Source: Methylobacterium gregans
GTDB lineage: Bacteria > Pseudomonadota > Alphaproteobacteria > Rhizobiales > Beijerinckiaceae
NCBI RefSeq assembly: GCF_022179245.1
Contig: NZ_BPQM01000079.1
Location: 1 to 36,302 of the forward strand
Reading direction: 5' to 3'
DNA: 36,302 nucleotides
Below, piece by piece: positions 25,966 through 33,411 of the stretch; within the stretch, counting starts at the first letter, position 1; every line of letters begins with the position of its first letter. The notes under the pieces are model-generated. The model worked only from the letters and a program-made list of their open reading frames with translations. It was not told the origin of the DNA and searched no databases. The translations under genes and the position numbers were made by a program.

Positions 25966-27939
25966 CTATTCGCGGCGCGCGTCCGCGCGTTCGAGCGCCG
26001 CTTCCGCGACGGCGGCCTCGTCGCCCTCCGCCCCGGCCTCCGGATCCCGCGCCGGCCGCTCCAGCAGGCGTTCGGCCGCCTCGCGCCGGTCGTGGCCGAT
26101 GATGTCCCGGGTCTCGGCGTTGAGCGCGCGGGCCGGGCGCTGGGGTGCGGTCAGCGGCTCGGGCTTCAGCTCGGCGGGCGCGGCGCCGCGCAGCCAGCCG
26201 CTGCCCTCCGGGAGGGCGCCCGCCTGCTGCAGCACGAGGCGGGCGATGTCGCGCTTGCGCACGTCCTCGACCCGGGCCGCCGCGGCCTCCGCGGGCAGGC
26301 CCAGCCCCTCCAGGGTGGCGCGCCCGAACTGGAGCGCCGATTCGGAGGTCTCGCGCAACTGGAAGTCGACGTCGCGGCTCATCAGCTCGACAGCGTGCAT
26401 GCGGTCGTAGGCGCGCACGTAGGTGCGCACGCTCTCGAACTCCTCGTGCACGATGTCGACGATCTTCAGCGCGGCCTCCGCGTCGTCGATGCAGATGCAG
26501 ACGAGCTCGGCCCGGCCGATGCCGGCGGCCCGCAGCACGTCGAGGCGCGTGCCGTCGCCGTAGTAGATCCGGAAGCCGAAGCGCGAGGCCGAGCGGATCT
26601 GCTCGACGTCCTTGTCGATCACCGTGACGGCGATGCCCTCCGCCAGCAGCACCTGGGTCAGGATCTGGCCGAAGCGGCCGAAGCCGATCACCAGAACCCG
26701 GGTCTCGGCGCTCTCGATCACGTCGGTGGCGGGCAGGTCCGGATCGCTCGAGCGGGCGCGCAGGGCATCGAGCGCCTTGTCGAGGCCCTTGGCGGCCACC
26801 GGTCCGACCAGCATGGTGAGCGCGGCGAGCGCCACGGCGAAGCGGGTGCTGGTGGCGTCGGTCAGCCCCAGCCCCTCGGCCTGCGGCAGGAGCACGAAGG
26901 CGAACTCGCCGGCCGGCGCCAGCACGGCGGCGCCTCGCAGCGCGTCGAGGGGGCCGGAGCCGAACAGGCGGAAGAGGGCGGCCACCAGCGCGACCTTCAC
27001 GAGGATCGCCGCCGCGGTCGCCCCGAACAGAGCCGGCCAGACCGCCTTCACCAGCGCGCCGTCGATCGACATGCCCACGCTCATGAAGAACAGGCCGAGC
27101 AGCATGCCGCGGAAGGGCTCGATATCGGCCTCGAGCTGGTGGCGGAAGTTCGATTCGGCGAGCAGGATGCCGGCCAGGAACGCGCCCATGGCCATCGAGA
27201 GGCCGACCTCCTGCATCAGCAGCGCGGTGCCGAGCACGACGAGGAGGGCGGCGGCCGTCATCACCTCGCGCGCTCCGGACGCCGCGAGCAGGCGGAAGAA
27301 CGGGTTGAGGCCGTAGCGCCCGACCAGCACCACGGCGACGATCGCGCCGAGCGCCTTGGCGGTCGAGAGGGCGGCGTCCCCCAGCCAGGGCGCGTTCCCG
27401 CCGCCGCCGGCCGAGGCGAGGAGCGGCATCAGCGCCAGGATGCCGACGACGGCGAGATCCTGGAACAGCAGCACCGCGAAGGCGCGGCTGCCGTAGGCGG
27501 TGCCGAGATCGCCGCGCTCCTCCAGGAGCTGCAGCGCGACGGCGGTCGCCGAGAGGGCGAGCGCGATGCCGATCACCGCGCTCGCGCCGAGGCCGATTCC
27601 GGCGAGCAGCCCCGCGCCGCCGAGCACCAGCGCGCAGAGGACGAGCTGGAGGGTGCCGAGGCCGAAGATGTCCCGCCGCATCGAGACGAGCTGCGAGAGG
27701 TGCAGCTCCAGCCCCACGATGAACAGGAGCAGCACCACGCCGATCTCGGCCACGCTCGCGGCGGTCTCGGGCTCGGCGATCAGCGAGAGGCCGGAGGGCC
27801 CGATCAGCACGCCGGCCACGAGGTAGCCCAGCACCGCGCTCTGCCCGGCAAGGCGGAAGAGGGGCACGCCGATCACCGCCGCCGACAGAAAGGTCAGGAC
27901 GGGCGGAAGGAAGCTCGCATGTTCGGCAGGACTTGCCAT
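25966..27939 (-). CDS. CPA2-family monovalent cation:proton antiporter with TrkA-N domain (KefB/C-like)
   Basis: A 657-residue inner-membrane antiporter. Residues 1-390 hold about 12 hydrophobic segments of the Na+/H+ exchanger fold: LGYLVAGVLIGPSGLSLI, GVVLLLFIVGLELHLSQL, LALSATAVALQLLEERGDLG, FLAGILLAESNFRHQLEADI and PAGEFAFVLLPQAEGLGLT. A cytoplasmic TrkA-N/RCK NAD-binding domain starts near 413 (LVIGFGRFGQILTQVLLAEG, glycine motif 419-424), followed by an acidic alanine-rich tail. This is the KefB/KefC architecture, a regulated potassium efflux system that acidifies the cytoplasm during electrophile stress. No KefF/KefG ancillary gene is adjacent, so the ligand is unknown. It follows the sia genes on the same strand after about 90 bp. 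Confidence 0.9.
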   Translation of the reverse strand: MASPAEHASFLPPVLTFLSAAVIGVPLFRLAGQSAVLGYLVAGVLIGPSGLSLIAEPETAASVAEIGVVLLLFIVGLELHLSQLVSMRRDIFGLGTLQLVLCALVLGGAGLLAGIGLGASAVIGIALALSATAVALQLLEERGDLGTAYGSRAFAVLLFQDLAVVGILALMPLLASAGGGGNAPWLGDAALSTAKALGAIVAVVLVGRYGLNPFFRLLAASGAREVMTAAALLVVLGTALLMQEVGLSMAMGAFLAGILLAESNFRHQLEADIEPFRGMLLGLFFMSVGMSIDGALVKAVWPALFGATAAAILVKVALVAALFRLFGSGPLDALRGAAVLAPAGEFAFVLLPQAEGLGLTDATSTRFAVALAALTMLVGPVAAKGLDKALDALRARSSDPDLPATDVIESAETRVLVIGFGRFGQILTQVLLAEGIAVTVIDKDVEQIRSASRFGFRIYYGDGTRLDVLRAAGIGRAELVCICIDDAEAALKIVDIVHEEFESVRTYVRAYDRMHAVELMSRDVDFQLRETSESALQFGRATLEGLGLPAEAAAARVEDVRKRDIARLVLQQAGALPEGSGWLRGAAPAELKPEPLTAPQRPARALNAETRDIIGHDRREAAERLLERPARDPEAGAEGDEAAVAEAALERADARRE

Positions 27940-28031
27940 GGCCGGCGGGTGACCTCGGGCTCGGTGCGGATGGCGGCCCGATCCTTAGCGCGGCCGCCGC
28001 TCCGGCGCGAGCGCCGGGCGGGTGCCGTCTG

Positions 28032-29756
28032 TCACGCCGGGAGCTCGGGCAGCCGGAAGGCCACCAGGGTCATGTCGTCCCGCCGGGGCTGGCCGCCGCG
28101 GTAGGCGGCCAGATCCTGCTCCAGCCCGGCGAGCTGCGCGTCGAGGCCGTCCGCGGCGCGGGCGAGAAGGCGCTCGGCGACGCCGCGCTGGCCCAGCAGT
28201 CTCGGCCGCCCGCCGGACGCGCCGCCCGCTTGGCCGCCCGCTTGGCCACTCATCGGGCCGCCCATCTGGTCGGTGACGCCGTCGGTCATCAGGTAGAAGG
28301 TGGTGCCGGGCTCCACGGGCACGCGCGTGTCGGCCTCGGGCAGCGCCTCCCGCCCGGTGCGGGGATAGCCGAGGCCGCGCCGGCCGCCGCGGATCTGCGC
28401 GACCGTCCCGTCCCGGATCGCGGTCAGCGAGAGGCCGGCGCCGGCGAAGAGCAGGCTGCGCTCGGCCGGATCCCAGACGCAGATGCCGCAATCGAGCCCG
28501 TCGTCGGATTCCGCGCCGCGCCCGTCCTGGCGGAGCTGCGTGCGCACCATCGCGTCGAGGCCCGCCAGGATGGCGGCGGGCGAGCGCAGGCCCCGCTCGT
28601 GCAGCAGGCGGTCGAGGGCGGTGGCGACGATCAGCGTCAGGAAGGCGCCGGGCACCCCGTGGCCGGTGCAATCGGCCACCACGATCACCGAGAGGCCGTC
28701 GACCTCCTCCAGCCAGTAATAGTCGCCGCCCACGAGGTGCAGCGGCTCGTAGAGGACGGCGAGATCGACGCGCGCGGCGAGGGCCCCGCGCTCCGGCAGG
28801 ACCGAGGCCTGGATGCGGCGGGCGTAGCCGATGCTCTCGATCACCTGGCTGTTGGCGCGCGCCAGCTCGGCATGCGCCTGCTCCAGCGCCTGGAGCAGAC
28901 GCTTGGCCTCGTCGCCGCTGCGCAGGCCCTCGACCATGCTGTTGAAGGCCTGGGAGATCGCGTCGATCTCGTTGCTCGGCCGGTAGGCGCCGCCGAGATC
29001 GACCGTGGTCCAGTGCTTGTGCTCGACCTTGCGCATCGCCACGAGGAGGCGCTTCAGCGGCGCGACGACGTGGCGGCGCACGGTGCGGGTGAGCGTCGCC
29101 ACGAAGGCCAGCATCAGCACGAGGCTGGTGCCCAGCGCCAGCAGCGCCTGCCGCTCGGCGTTGTCGCGCAGCTCCTCGGCCGAGAGCACCACCGTCAGGC
29201 TGCCGGCCTGGGTGGTTGCCGTGTCGGGCGCCGTTCCCACCTGCGCGCTCACCTGGACGCGGTTCCAGTCCCGCCCGTGCGGCGGCTCGCCCGCGCTGCC
29301 GACGAGCGTGCCGGTCCCATCGCGCAGGGCCGCGTAGCGGAAGGCGGGATCGCGGGTCAGCGCCTGGAGCTGCGGCCCGAAGATCTCGGGCGCCCGCTCC
29401 CAGCCGGGCCGGGCGATGGCCGCGGCGCTGAGCGAGGCCAGGAGGTTCGCCCGGTCGGTATAGAGGCGGAACTGGTCGGTGTAGTTGACCCAGGCGATCC
29501 CGGCCTGGGTCAGCAGCACCACCGCGGCGATGACGGGGTAGATCCGCAGGAACAGGGTGCGGGTCAGGCTGTCGAGGTCGCGGCCCCGCGCGGCCCCGCG
29601 CAGCGCGCCGGGCGCCATGATCCCGCTCGCATCCGCCCCCGACTCCGCGACGTCGGCGAAGCCGAGATGGTCCAGCATGTCCTCGCGGCGCATCGGCCCG
29701 GAGCCGCGCAGGCCTCCGCGTCGGGCCGCCGGGGCGGGGGTCTCGGCGAGGCTCAT
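28032..29756 (-). CDS. siaA: SiaA-like membrane PP2C phosphatase (HAMP + SpoIIE/PP2C)
   Basis: Predicted inner-membrane sensor phosphatase of the Sia system, the enzyme that dephosphorylates SiaC. The 574-residue protein has two membrane segments (about 70-90 and 205-224) enclosing an extracytoplasmic sensor of about 110 residues. Then come a HAMP domain (about 225-282), a coiled-coil linker, and a PP2C/SpoIIE phosphatase domain from about 330. The phosphatase metal-binding acids are seen in LVGGDYYW (Asp345), ADCTGHGVPGAF (Asp362), TDGVTD and RRDDMTLV. A GQAGGQAGGASGGRPR insertion lies near the end. It is last in the siaB-siaC-siaD-siaA run, 64 bp after siaD, whereas the P. aeruginosa operon (from memory) is siaABCD. 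Confidence 0.85.
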   Translation of the reverse strand: MSLAETPAPAARRGGLRGSGPMRREDMLDHLGFADVAESGADASGIMAPGALRGAARGRDLDSLTRTLFLRIYPVIAAVVLLTQAGIAWVNYTDQFRLYTDRANLLASLSAAAIARPGWERAPEIFGPQLQALTRDPAFRYAALRDGTGTLVGSAGEPPHGRDWNRVQVSAQVGTAPDTATTQAGSLTVVLSAEELRDNAERQALLALGTSLVLMLAFVATLTRTVRRHVVAPLKRLLVAMRKVEHKHWTTVDLGGAYRPSNEIDAISQAFNSMVEGLRSGDEAKRLLQALEQAHAELARANSQVIESIGYARRIQASVLPERGALAARVDLAVLYEPLHLVGGDYYWLEEVDGLSVIVVADCTGHGVPGAFLTLIVATALDRLLHERGLRSPAAILAGLDAMVRTQLRQDGRGAESDDGLDCGICVWDPAERSLLFAGAGLSLTAIRDGTVAQIRGGRRGLGYPRTGREALPEADTRVPVEPGTTFYLMTDGVTDQMGGPMSGQAGGQAGGASGGRPRLLGQRGVAERLLARAADGLDAQLAGLEQDLAAYRGGQPRRDDMTLVAFRLPELPA

Positions 29757-29820
29757 GGATTTCCCCTCAGATCGCGCCGGACCCTCTCGGCAGGGAGCGG
29801 TTCGGCGGGCGTGGCGGCGC

Positions 29821-30681
29821 TCAGACCGGTCCGGGCGCGGCGGCGGCGCGCACCCGGTCGCGACCGCCGTTCTTGGCCGCGTAGAGCGCCGCGTCGGCCC
29901 GCTTCAGGGCCTCGGCCAGCGGCTCGGCCCGCCCGGAGGCCGCGAGTCCGATGCTGACCGAGATCGCGAGCGTGCCCCGCTCGGTCGGCACGGCCGTGTC
30001 CGCCACGGCCCGGCGCAGGTCCTCCGCGAGGGCGAGGCCCTCGGTCGCCCCGGTCTCCGGCAGCAGGATGGCGAATTCCTCGCCCCCCGTGCGGCCGAGG
30101 GCGTCGCCCGGGCGCAGGACCGCCCGGCAGGTCGCCGCGAAGGCGACCAGCGCCGCGTCGCCCGCCGCGTGGCCGTGGGTGTCGTTGATGTGCTTGAAGC
30201 GGTCGAGGTCGAGCATCAGCAGGCAGGCGCGGCCCGTGTCGCGCGGCCAGATCAGCTCGGCGACCTCGAGGAAGCGGCGCCGCGACAGCGCGCCGGTGAG
30301 GTGGTCGGTATCGACGAGGCGGCGGAGCTCCGCCTCCAGGCGCGTGCGGTGCTCGATCTCGGACGAGAGCGCCGCATTGAGGGCCTGGAGCTCGCGCTGC
30401 TGCTCGGCCATGCGCTGGTTCGCCCGCTGCAGCTCGAGCTGCATGCGGTCGCTCATCCGCACCAGACGGCGCTGCTCGCGCGTGCCCCGGCGATAGGCGC
30501 CGGCGAGTTCCTGCACGCCGTCCGCCATCTCGGAGAGGCGCGTCAGCATCACGTCGGCGCGGCCGATGATGGCCTCCTCGGCGTCGAACAGGCTGAAGCC
30601 GTCGTCGCGCGCCAGATTCCCGGCGGAATCCCTGACGGCGTCCTGGGCGCGCTTGAGCGCGGCGGCGCGGATGCCCGGCAT
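29821..30681 (-). CDS. siaD: SiaD-like diguanylate cyclase (GGDEF)
   Basis: Makes c-di-GMP from two GTP, the output of the Sia module. The 286-residue protein has no membrane segment: an N-terminal helical part, a long coiled coil (about 65-125, EQRRLVRMSDRMQLELQRAN), then a GGDEF domain starting near 126 (DHLTGALSRRRF). The active site is intact as GGEEF (199-203), with an I-site RPGD (190-193) five residues before it, implying product inhibition. This stalk-plus-GGDEF plan is that of SiaD, which is activated by binding unphosphorylated SiaC. Its ATG overlaps the siaC stop by one base (TGATG), showing tight coupling. Confidence 0.87.
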   Translation of the reverse strand: MPGIRAAALKRAQDAVRDSAGNLARDDGFSLFDAEEAIIGRADVMLTRLSEMADGVQELAGAYRRGTREQRRLVRMSDRMQLELQRANQRMAEQQRELQALNAALSSEIEHRTRLEAELRRLVDTDHLTGALSRRRFLEVAELIWPRDTGRACLLMLDLDRFKHINDTHGHAAGDAALVAFAATCRAVLRPGDALGRTGGEEFAILLPETGATEGLALAEDLRRAVADTAVPTERGTLAISVSIGLAASGRAEPLAEALKRADAALYAAKNGGRDRVRAAAAPGPV

Positions 30682-31070
30682 CAGACCTGCGCCTCCATCA
30701 CGAGTTCGAACGTGGCGTGCTCGAAATCGGCGGCGAAATCCTCGCCGGCCTCCGCGATCGTGTCGTCGCCGTCGGCGTAGAGCCAGCGGATCGTTACCGG
30801 GCGGCCCGCGGCGGCGGCGTCCTCCAGCGGCATGAACAGGTTCATCAGCGCCTTGGCGCTCGACGAGTTGAAGTAGGCGAGGCCGACCTCGACGGTGAGC
30901 GGGGCCTGGCCGGGATCGGCCAGCAGGCCGCGCAGGGCCTGCAGCAGCGGCCCGTAGAAGGCGGCGGCATCCTCCGGGTAGGATTCGCCGCGCAGTGACA
31001 GGCGGCCGGCGGCGAGATCGAAATCGACCTCGGGCGAGCGCTCGGTCGCGGCAAGCTGGATGCGCGTCAT
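30681..31070 (-). CDS. siaC: SiaC-like partner-switch protein (DUF1987)
   Basis: A 129-residue protein of the DUF1987/SiaC family, the phosphorylatable switch that in its unphosphorylated state activates SiaD. Family features are the N-terminal repeat of strands with LRGESYPEDAAAFYGPLLQA and the conserved loop LAYFNSSSAKALMNLF, then VTIRWLYADGDDTIAEAGED. In P. aeruginosa the kinase SiaB phosphorylates Thr68 in an N-T-S-S motif (from memory). Here the matching position is Ser69 in N-S-S-S, so a serine would be the acceptor. The gene lies 9 bp after siaB and overlaps the siaD start. Confidence 0.87.
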   Translation of the reverse strand: MTRIQLAATERSPEVDFDLAAGRLSLRGESYPEDAAAFYGPLLQALRGLLADPGQAPLTVEVGLAYFNSSSAKALMNLFMPLEDAAAAGRPVTIRWLYADGDDTIAEAGEDFAADFEHATFELVMEAQV

Positions 31071-31079
31071 CGCCGGCTC

Positions 31080-31634
31080 TCAGATGTAGGCTTTGAGGCA
31101 GAACAGGCTGCGATCGGTGCCGATCGCCTGGAAATCGTACTCGACCGGCGCGCTGGAGCGCCGGGCGATCTCGATCAGCCCGATGCTGCCGCCGAGGCTG
31201 CCCTCGTCCGGGGCTTGGCGCAGCTTCTCCCGGTAGAACCGCTTCAGCTCGTCACCCGTCAGACCGGCGATGTGGTCGAGCCGCTCGCGCAGGCGCGGCA
31301 CCTCCGCGTTGCCGACCTCGTTGCCGCAGACCACGAAGAAGCGCTCGCCCTCGGTGCCGACCACGATCATGCCGCTGCTGACCCGGCCGGGCTTCGGCTC
31401 GGCCTCGGGCTGGATCCGGTCGGCGGAGTAGCGGATCACGTTCTGGGCCTGCTCGACGAAGATCGAGAAGACGCGCTTGGCCACGCCCGCGTCAGTCTCC
31501 TCCTGACGCATGCGCAGCTTCAGCACCTCGCCGAGCGAGAACAGCACGTTCTCGGAGATGTCGCCGCCGAAGGAAAGGATCACCCCGTTGCGCCGGGACG
31601 CCTCATGGAAGGACAGGAAGTCTTGGGCGAGCAC
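31080..31634 (-). CDS. siaB: SiaB-family protein kinase
   Basis: A small cytoplasmic kinase (184 residues) of the SiaB family, which uses a GHKL-like ATP fold to phosphorylate SiaC. Visible features are GDISENVLFSLGEVLKLRM, the N-box-like FVEQAQNVIRYSADRI (E and N), FFVVCGNEVGNAEVPRL and the glycine-rich GSLGGSIGLIEIARRSS. The start is a GTG at 31634 with a strong GGAGG 6 nt upstream. It is first in the sia run on the minus strand, 9 bp before siaC. A GGAAC-N16-CGCA sequence about 33 bp upstream may be a stress-type promoter with a poor -10. Confidence 0.85.
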   Translation of the reverse strand: MLAQDFLSFHEASRRNGVILSFGGDISENVLFSLGEVLKLRMRQEETDAGVAKRVFSIFVEQAQNVIRYSADRIQPEAEPKPGRVSSGMIVVGTEGERFFVVCGNEVGNAEVPRLRERLDHIAGLTGDELKRFYREKLRQAPDEGSLGGSIGLIEIARRSSAPVEYDFQAIGTDRSLFCLKAYI

Positions 31635-31979
31635 GGAAGCCTCCGCGAGCGGGGTCTGCGCGCCAGTGCGCCCCTCGACCGGACAGGTTCCAAGTTCTAA
31701 CCGCGACGTCTCAACGAAATCTTACTGCGCGATCACGGGCGCGTGAGAGAGATATCGAGCGCAAGACTTCGAAAGCACAGTAAAAGCCTACGACAAAGGC
31801 AATATGCACAAAAATTGCGCTTGAAACAGAAAGGAAGGGAGAATTCCTACGTGTTCCACGCAACGCACGAGCCGATCCGTCGCCACTGCACCGTGCAGGG
31901 CGGCGGATCCGCGTTCGGGCGGGGCGTCCGACTTGTATGTCCGCGCCCAACAACAGTGTCAGGACGATGAGACGCCGCC
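31635..31979. other. 345-bp non-coding stretch, AT-rich in part, upstream of siaB
   Basis: The gap between siaB and the DUF3072 gene has no credible gene. The stretch from about 31700 to 31850 is clearly less GC-rich than the rest (TACTGCGCGATCACG, then runs such as CACAAAAATTGC and AGAAAGGAAGGGAG). It should hold the sia promoter (minus strand). Two short open frames in opposite directions (31711-31953 and 31743-31970) overlap each other and lack convincing composition. Confidence 0.6.
31667..31691 (-). promoter_or_regulatory. Weak EcfG-like promoter candidate for sia
   Basis: The minus strand reads GGAAC (31691-31687), 16 nt, then CGCA (31670-31667). The -35 is perfect for the alphaproteobacterial general-stress sigma factor EcfG, but the -10 matches only the CG of CGTT. 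The distance from -10 to the siaB GTG (33 nt) is nearly the same as in the clean EcfG promoter before the DUF3072 gene (34 nt). Confidence 0.25.
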
Positions 31980-32243
31980 TCAGTCGCGGCCGGCTTCCTT
32001 GCGCAGGGCGTCGATGCGCTTCGAGGCTTCGGCCTTGTCGAGATCCGGGTCAAAGGCCTCCGGCTCCTTGGCCTCCTCCGACAGGGTCTTGAGGTAGGAG
32101 GCCTGTGCGCCGGTCATCGGCTCACCGCCGGTGGTCCATTGGTCCGGGTCCTTGATCTGGTTGGAGACGTCCTTCGGGTCGGTCTTCGGGTTCGGGTCCG
32201 CGTCCTTCGTGTCGGCGGTGTTCTTCGCGGCGGCCTTCGCCAT
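31980..32243 (-). CDS. DUF3072 protein, likely general-stress gene
   Basis: An 87-residue hydrophilic protein. The C-terminal half is the DUF3072 signature: PMTGAQASYLKTLSEEAKEP, then AFDPDLDKAEASKRIDALRK. The N-terminal half is a lysine/aspartate-rich, alanine-rich, low-complexity tail (KAAAKNTADTKDADPNPKTD), probably disordered. Small charged proteins of this kind are often stress-induced in Alphaproteobacteria. The ATG at 32243 has AAAGG upstream, and a perfect EcfG-type promoter lies 34 bp before it. It is separated from ilvE by a strong hairpin, so it is probably transcribed alone. Biochemical role unknown. Confidence 0.83.
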   Translation of the reverse strand: MAKAAAKNTADTKDADPNPKTDPKDVSNQIKDPDQWTTGGEPMTGAQASYLKTLSEEAKEPEAFDPDLDKAEASKRIDALRKEAGRD

Positions 32244-32276
32244 GAGGGAACCTTTCGTTCTCGAAATGTTCCTATT

Positions 32277-32301
32277 AACGCGGCCCCGGGGACGCGGTTC
32301 C
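32277..32301 (-). promoter_or_regulatory. EcfG-type (general stress) promoter
   Basis: The minus strand reads GGAAC (32301-32297), 16 nt, then CGTT (32280-32277), a perfect match to the GGAAC-N16/17-CGTT promoter of the PhyR-NepR-EcfG general stress response of Alphaproteobacteria. Transcription would start near 32270, about 27 nt before the DUF3072 ATG at 32243, leaving room for its ribosome site. Confidence 0.7.
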
Positions 32302-32324
32302 CCGCCGGCCGCGCGCCGGCGGGG
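32300..32324 (-). terminator. Very stable GC hairpin after ilvE
   Basis: CCCCGCCGGC (32300-32309) and GCCGGCGGGG (32315-32324) form a perfect 10-bp stem with a 5-nt loop, 24 bp past the ilvE stop. No T-run follows on the minus strand. Its far end shares bases with the EcfG -35, so a transcription end and a start are packed together. Confidence 0.5.
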
Positions 32325-32347
32325 GATAACGGTTCAGGCGATTCCGG

Positions 32348-33235
32348 TCAGGCAGCCTGGGCCTTCGGCTGCACCTCGGCGAGGTAGTCGTCCATCAGCG
32401 TCTTGGTGAGCGCGGCCGGGGTGAAGCGGTAGGGGCCGATCTCGGAGACCGGCGTCACCTCGGCGGCCGAGCCGGTGATGAAGCACTCGGAGAAGTTCGC
32501 CATCTCCTCGGGGGCGATGCGGCGCTCGACCAACTCGATGCCGCGGCGGCGGGCGAGCTCGATCACCGTCTGGCGGGTGATGCCGTTGAGGAAGCGGTCG
32601 GCGGTGGGGGTGTGGATCACGCCGTCCTTCACGAAGAAGATGTTGGCGCCCGTGCACTCGGCGACGTTGCCCTCGAAGTCGAGCATCAGGGCGTCGGCGT
32701 AGCCCTTGTTCTCGGCCCGGTGCTTCGAGATCGTGCAGATCATGTAGAGGCCCGCCGCCTTCGAGGCGCAGGGCGCCGTGCGGGGATCGGGCCGGCGGTA
32801 CTCCGCCATGTCGAGGCGGATGCCCTTCATCTTGGTGGCGGCGTCGAAGTAGCTCGGCCATTCCCAGGCGGCGATGGCGAGATGGATCGTGTTGCCCTGG
32901 GCCGAGACGCCCATCATCTCCGAGCCGCGCCACGCGACGGGGCGCAGATAGGCGTCCTTCAGCCCGCTCGTCTTCAGGACGAGCTGCTTGGCCGCCTCGA
33001 TCTCCTCGACCGAGAACGGGATCTTGAAGTCGAGGAGTTCGGCCGAGCGGTGCAGGCGCTTGGTGTGCTCCAGGCTCTTGAAGATCTGCCCGCCATAGGC
33101 GCGCTCGCCCTCGAACACCGACGATCCGTAGTGGAGACCGTGGCTGAGCACGTGGATCTTCGCTTCCCGCCACGGCACCATGGCGCCGTCGAACCAGATG
33201 GTGCCTTCGCGCTGGTCGAACGGGATGACGGACAT
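32348..33235 (-). CDS. ilvE: Branched-chain amino acid aminotransferase
   Basis: A PLP-dependent class IV aminotransferase that makes or breaks down Leu, Ile and Val. The 295-residue protein has FDGAMVPWREAKIHVLSHGL, HYGSSVFEGERAYGG, the PLP-lysine region LKDAYLRPVAWRG / SKHRAENKGYADALMLDFEG, NVAECTGANIFFVKDGVIHT and the phosphate-binding GITRQTVIELARRRGIELVE; the tail has FSECFITGSAAEVTPV. These are clear IlvE features. The ATG at 33235 is right after the divergent region it shares with the MarR-type gene. In this family D-amino acid aminotransferases are related, but the length and motifs favour IlvE. Confidence 0.94.
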   Translation of the reverse strand: MSVIPFDQREGTIWFDGAMVPWREAKIHVLSHGLHYGSSVFEGERAYGGQIFKSLEHTKRLHRSAELLDFKIPFSVEEIEAAKQLVLKTSGLKDAYLRPVAWRGSEMMGVSAQGNTIHLAIAAWEWPSYFDAATKMKGIRLDMAEYRRPDPRTAPCASKAAGLYMICTISKHRAENKGYADALMLDFEGNVAECTGANIFFVKDGVIHTPTADRFLNGITRQTVIELARRRGIELVERRIAPEEMANFSECFITGSAAEVTPVSEIGPYRFTPAALTKTLMDDYLAEVQPKAQAA

Positions 33236-33376
33236 CGGCAGGGTCTTCCTGGTGGCGGCCCTCCGGGGGGGCCGGGCATGTCTGGCGGAACGCGGGGTGC
33301 GCCGGGTGGGGCGGATCCGTCAAGGGACAAATCCGCTGAGCTGGATCGAGCCGGCCGAAGCATCGGCCCAGGTAGG

Positions 33377-33411
33377 GTTGACGGGTACCAACCGGGCTGA
33401 AATATGTCAAC
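33377..33411. promoter_or_regulatory. Inverted repeat at the MarR-gene start
   Basis: GTTGAC (33377-33382) and GTCAAC (33406-33411) are perfect inverted arms with 23 nt between. TTGACG is also a good -35 with AATATG 17 nt further on. The repeat spans the proposed start codon of the MarR-type gene, so it may serve autoregulation, and it casts doubt on that start. Confidence 0.35.

Noticed and set aside
25852..28104. 750-codon plus-strand open frame
   Set aside because: Lies opposite the CPA2 antiporter and DUF937 genes; histidine/arginine-rich shadow without motifs.
27933..29957. 674-codon plus-strand open frame opposite siaA
   Set aside because: Shadow frame of the PP2C phosphatase gene; no recognisable domain.
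31711..31953. Short minus-strand open frame with one hydrophobic stretch, upstream of siaB
   Set aside because: Non-ATG start, no ribosome site, overlaps another short frame on the other strand, and lies in a probable promoter region.
31743..31970. Short plus-strand open frame in the same AT-rich gap
   Set aside because: Composition is arginine/glutamine-rich without similarity I can recognise; likely chance.
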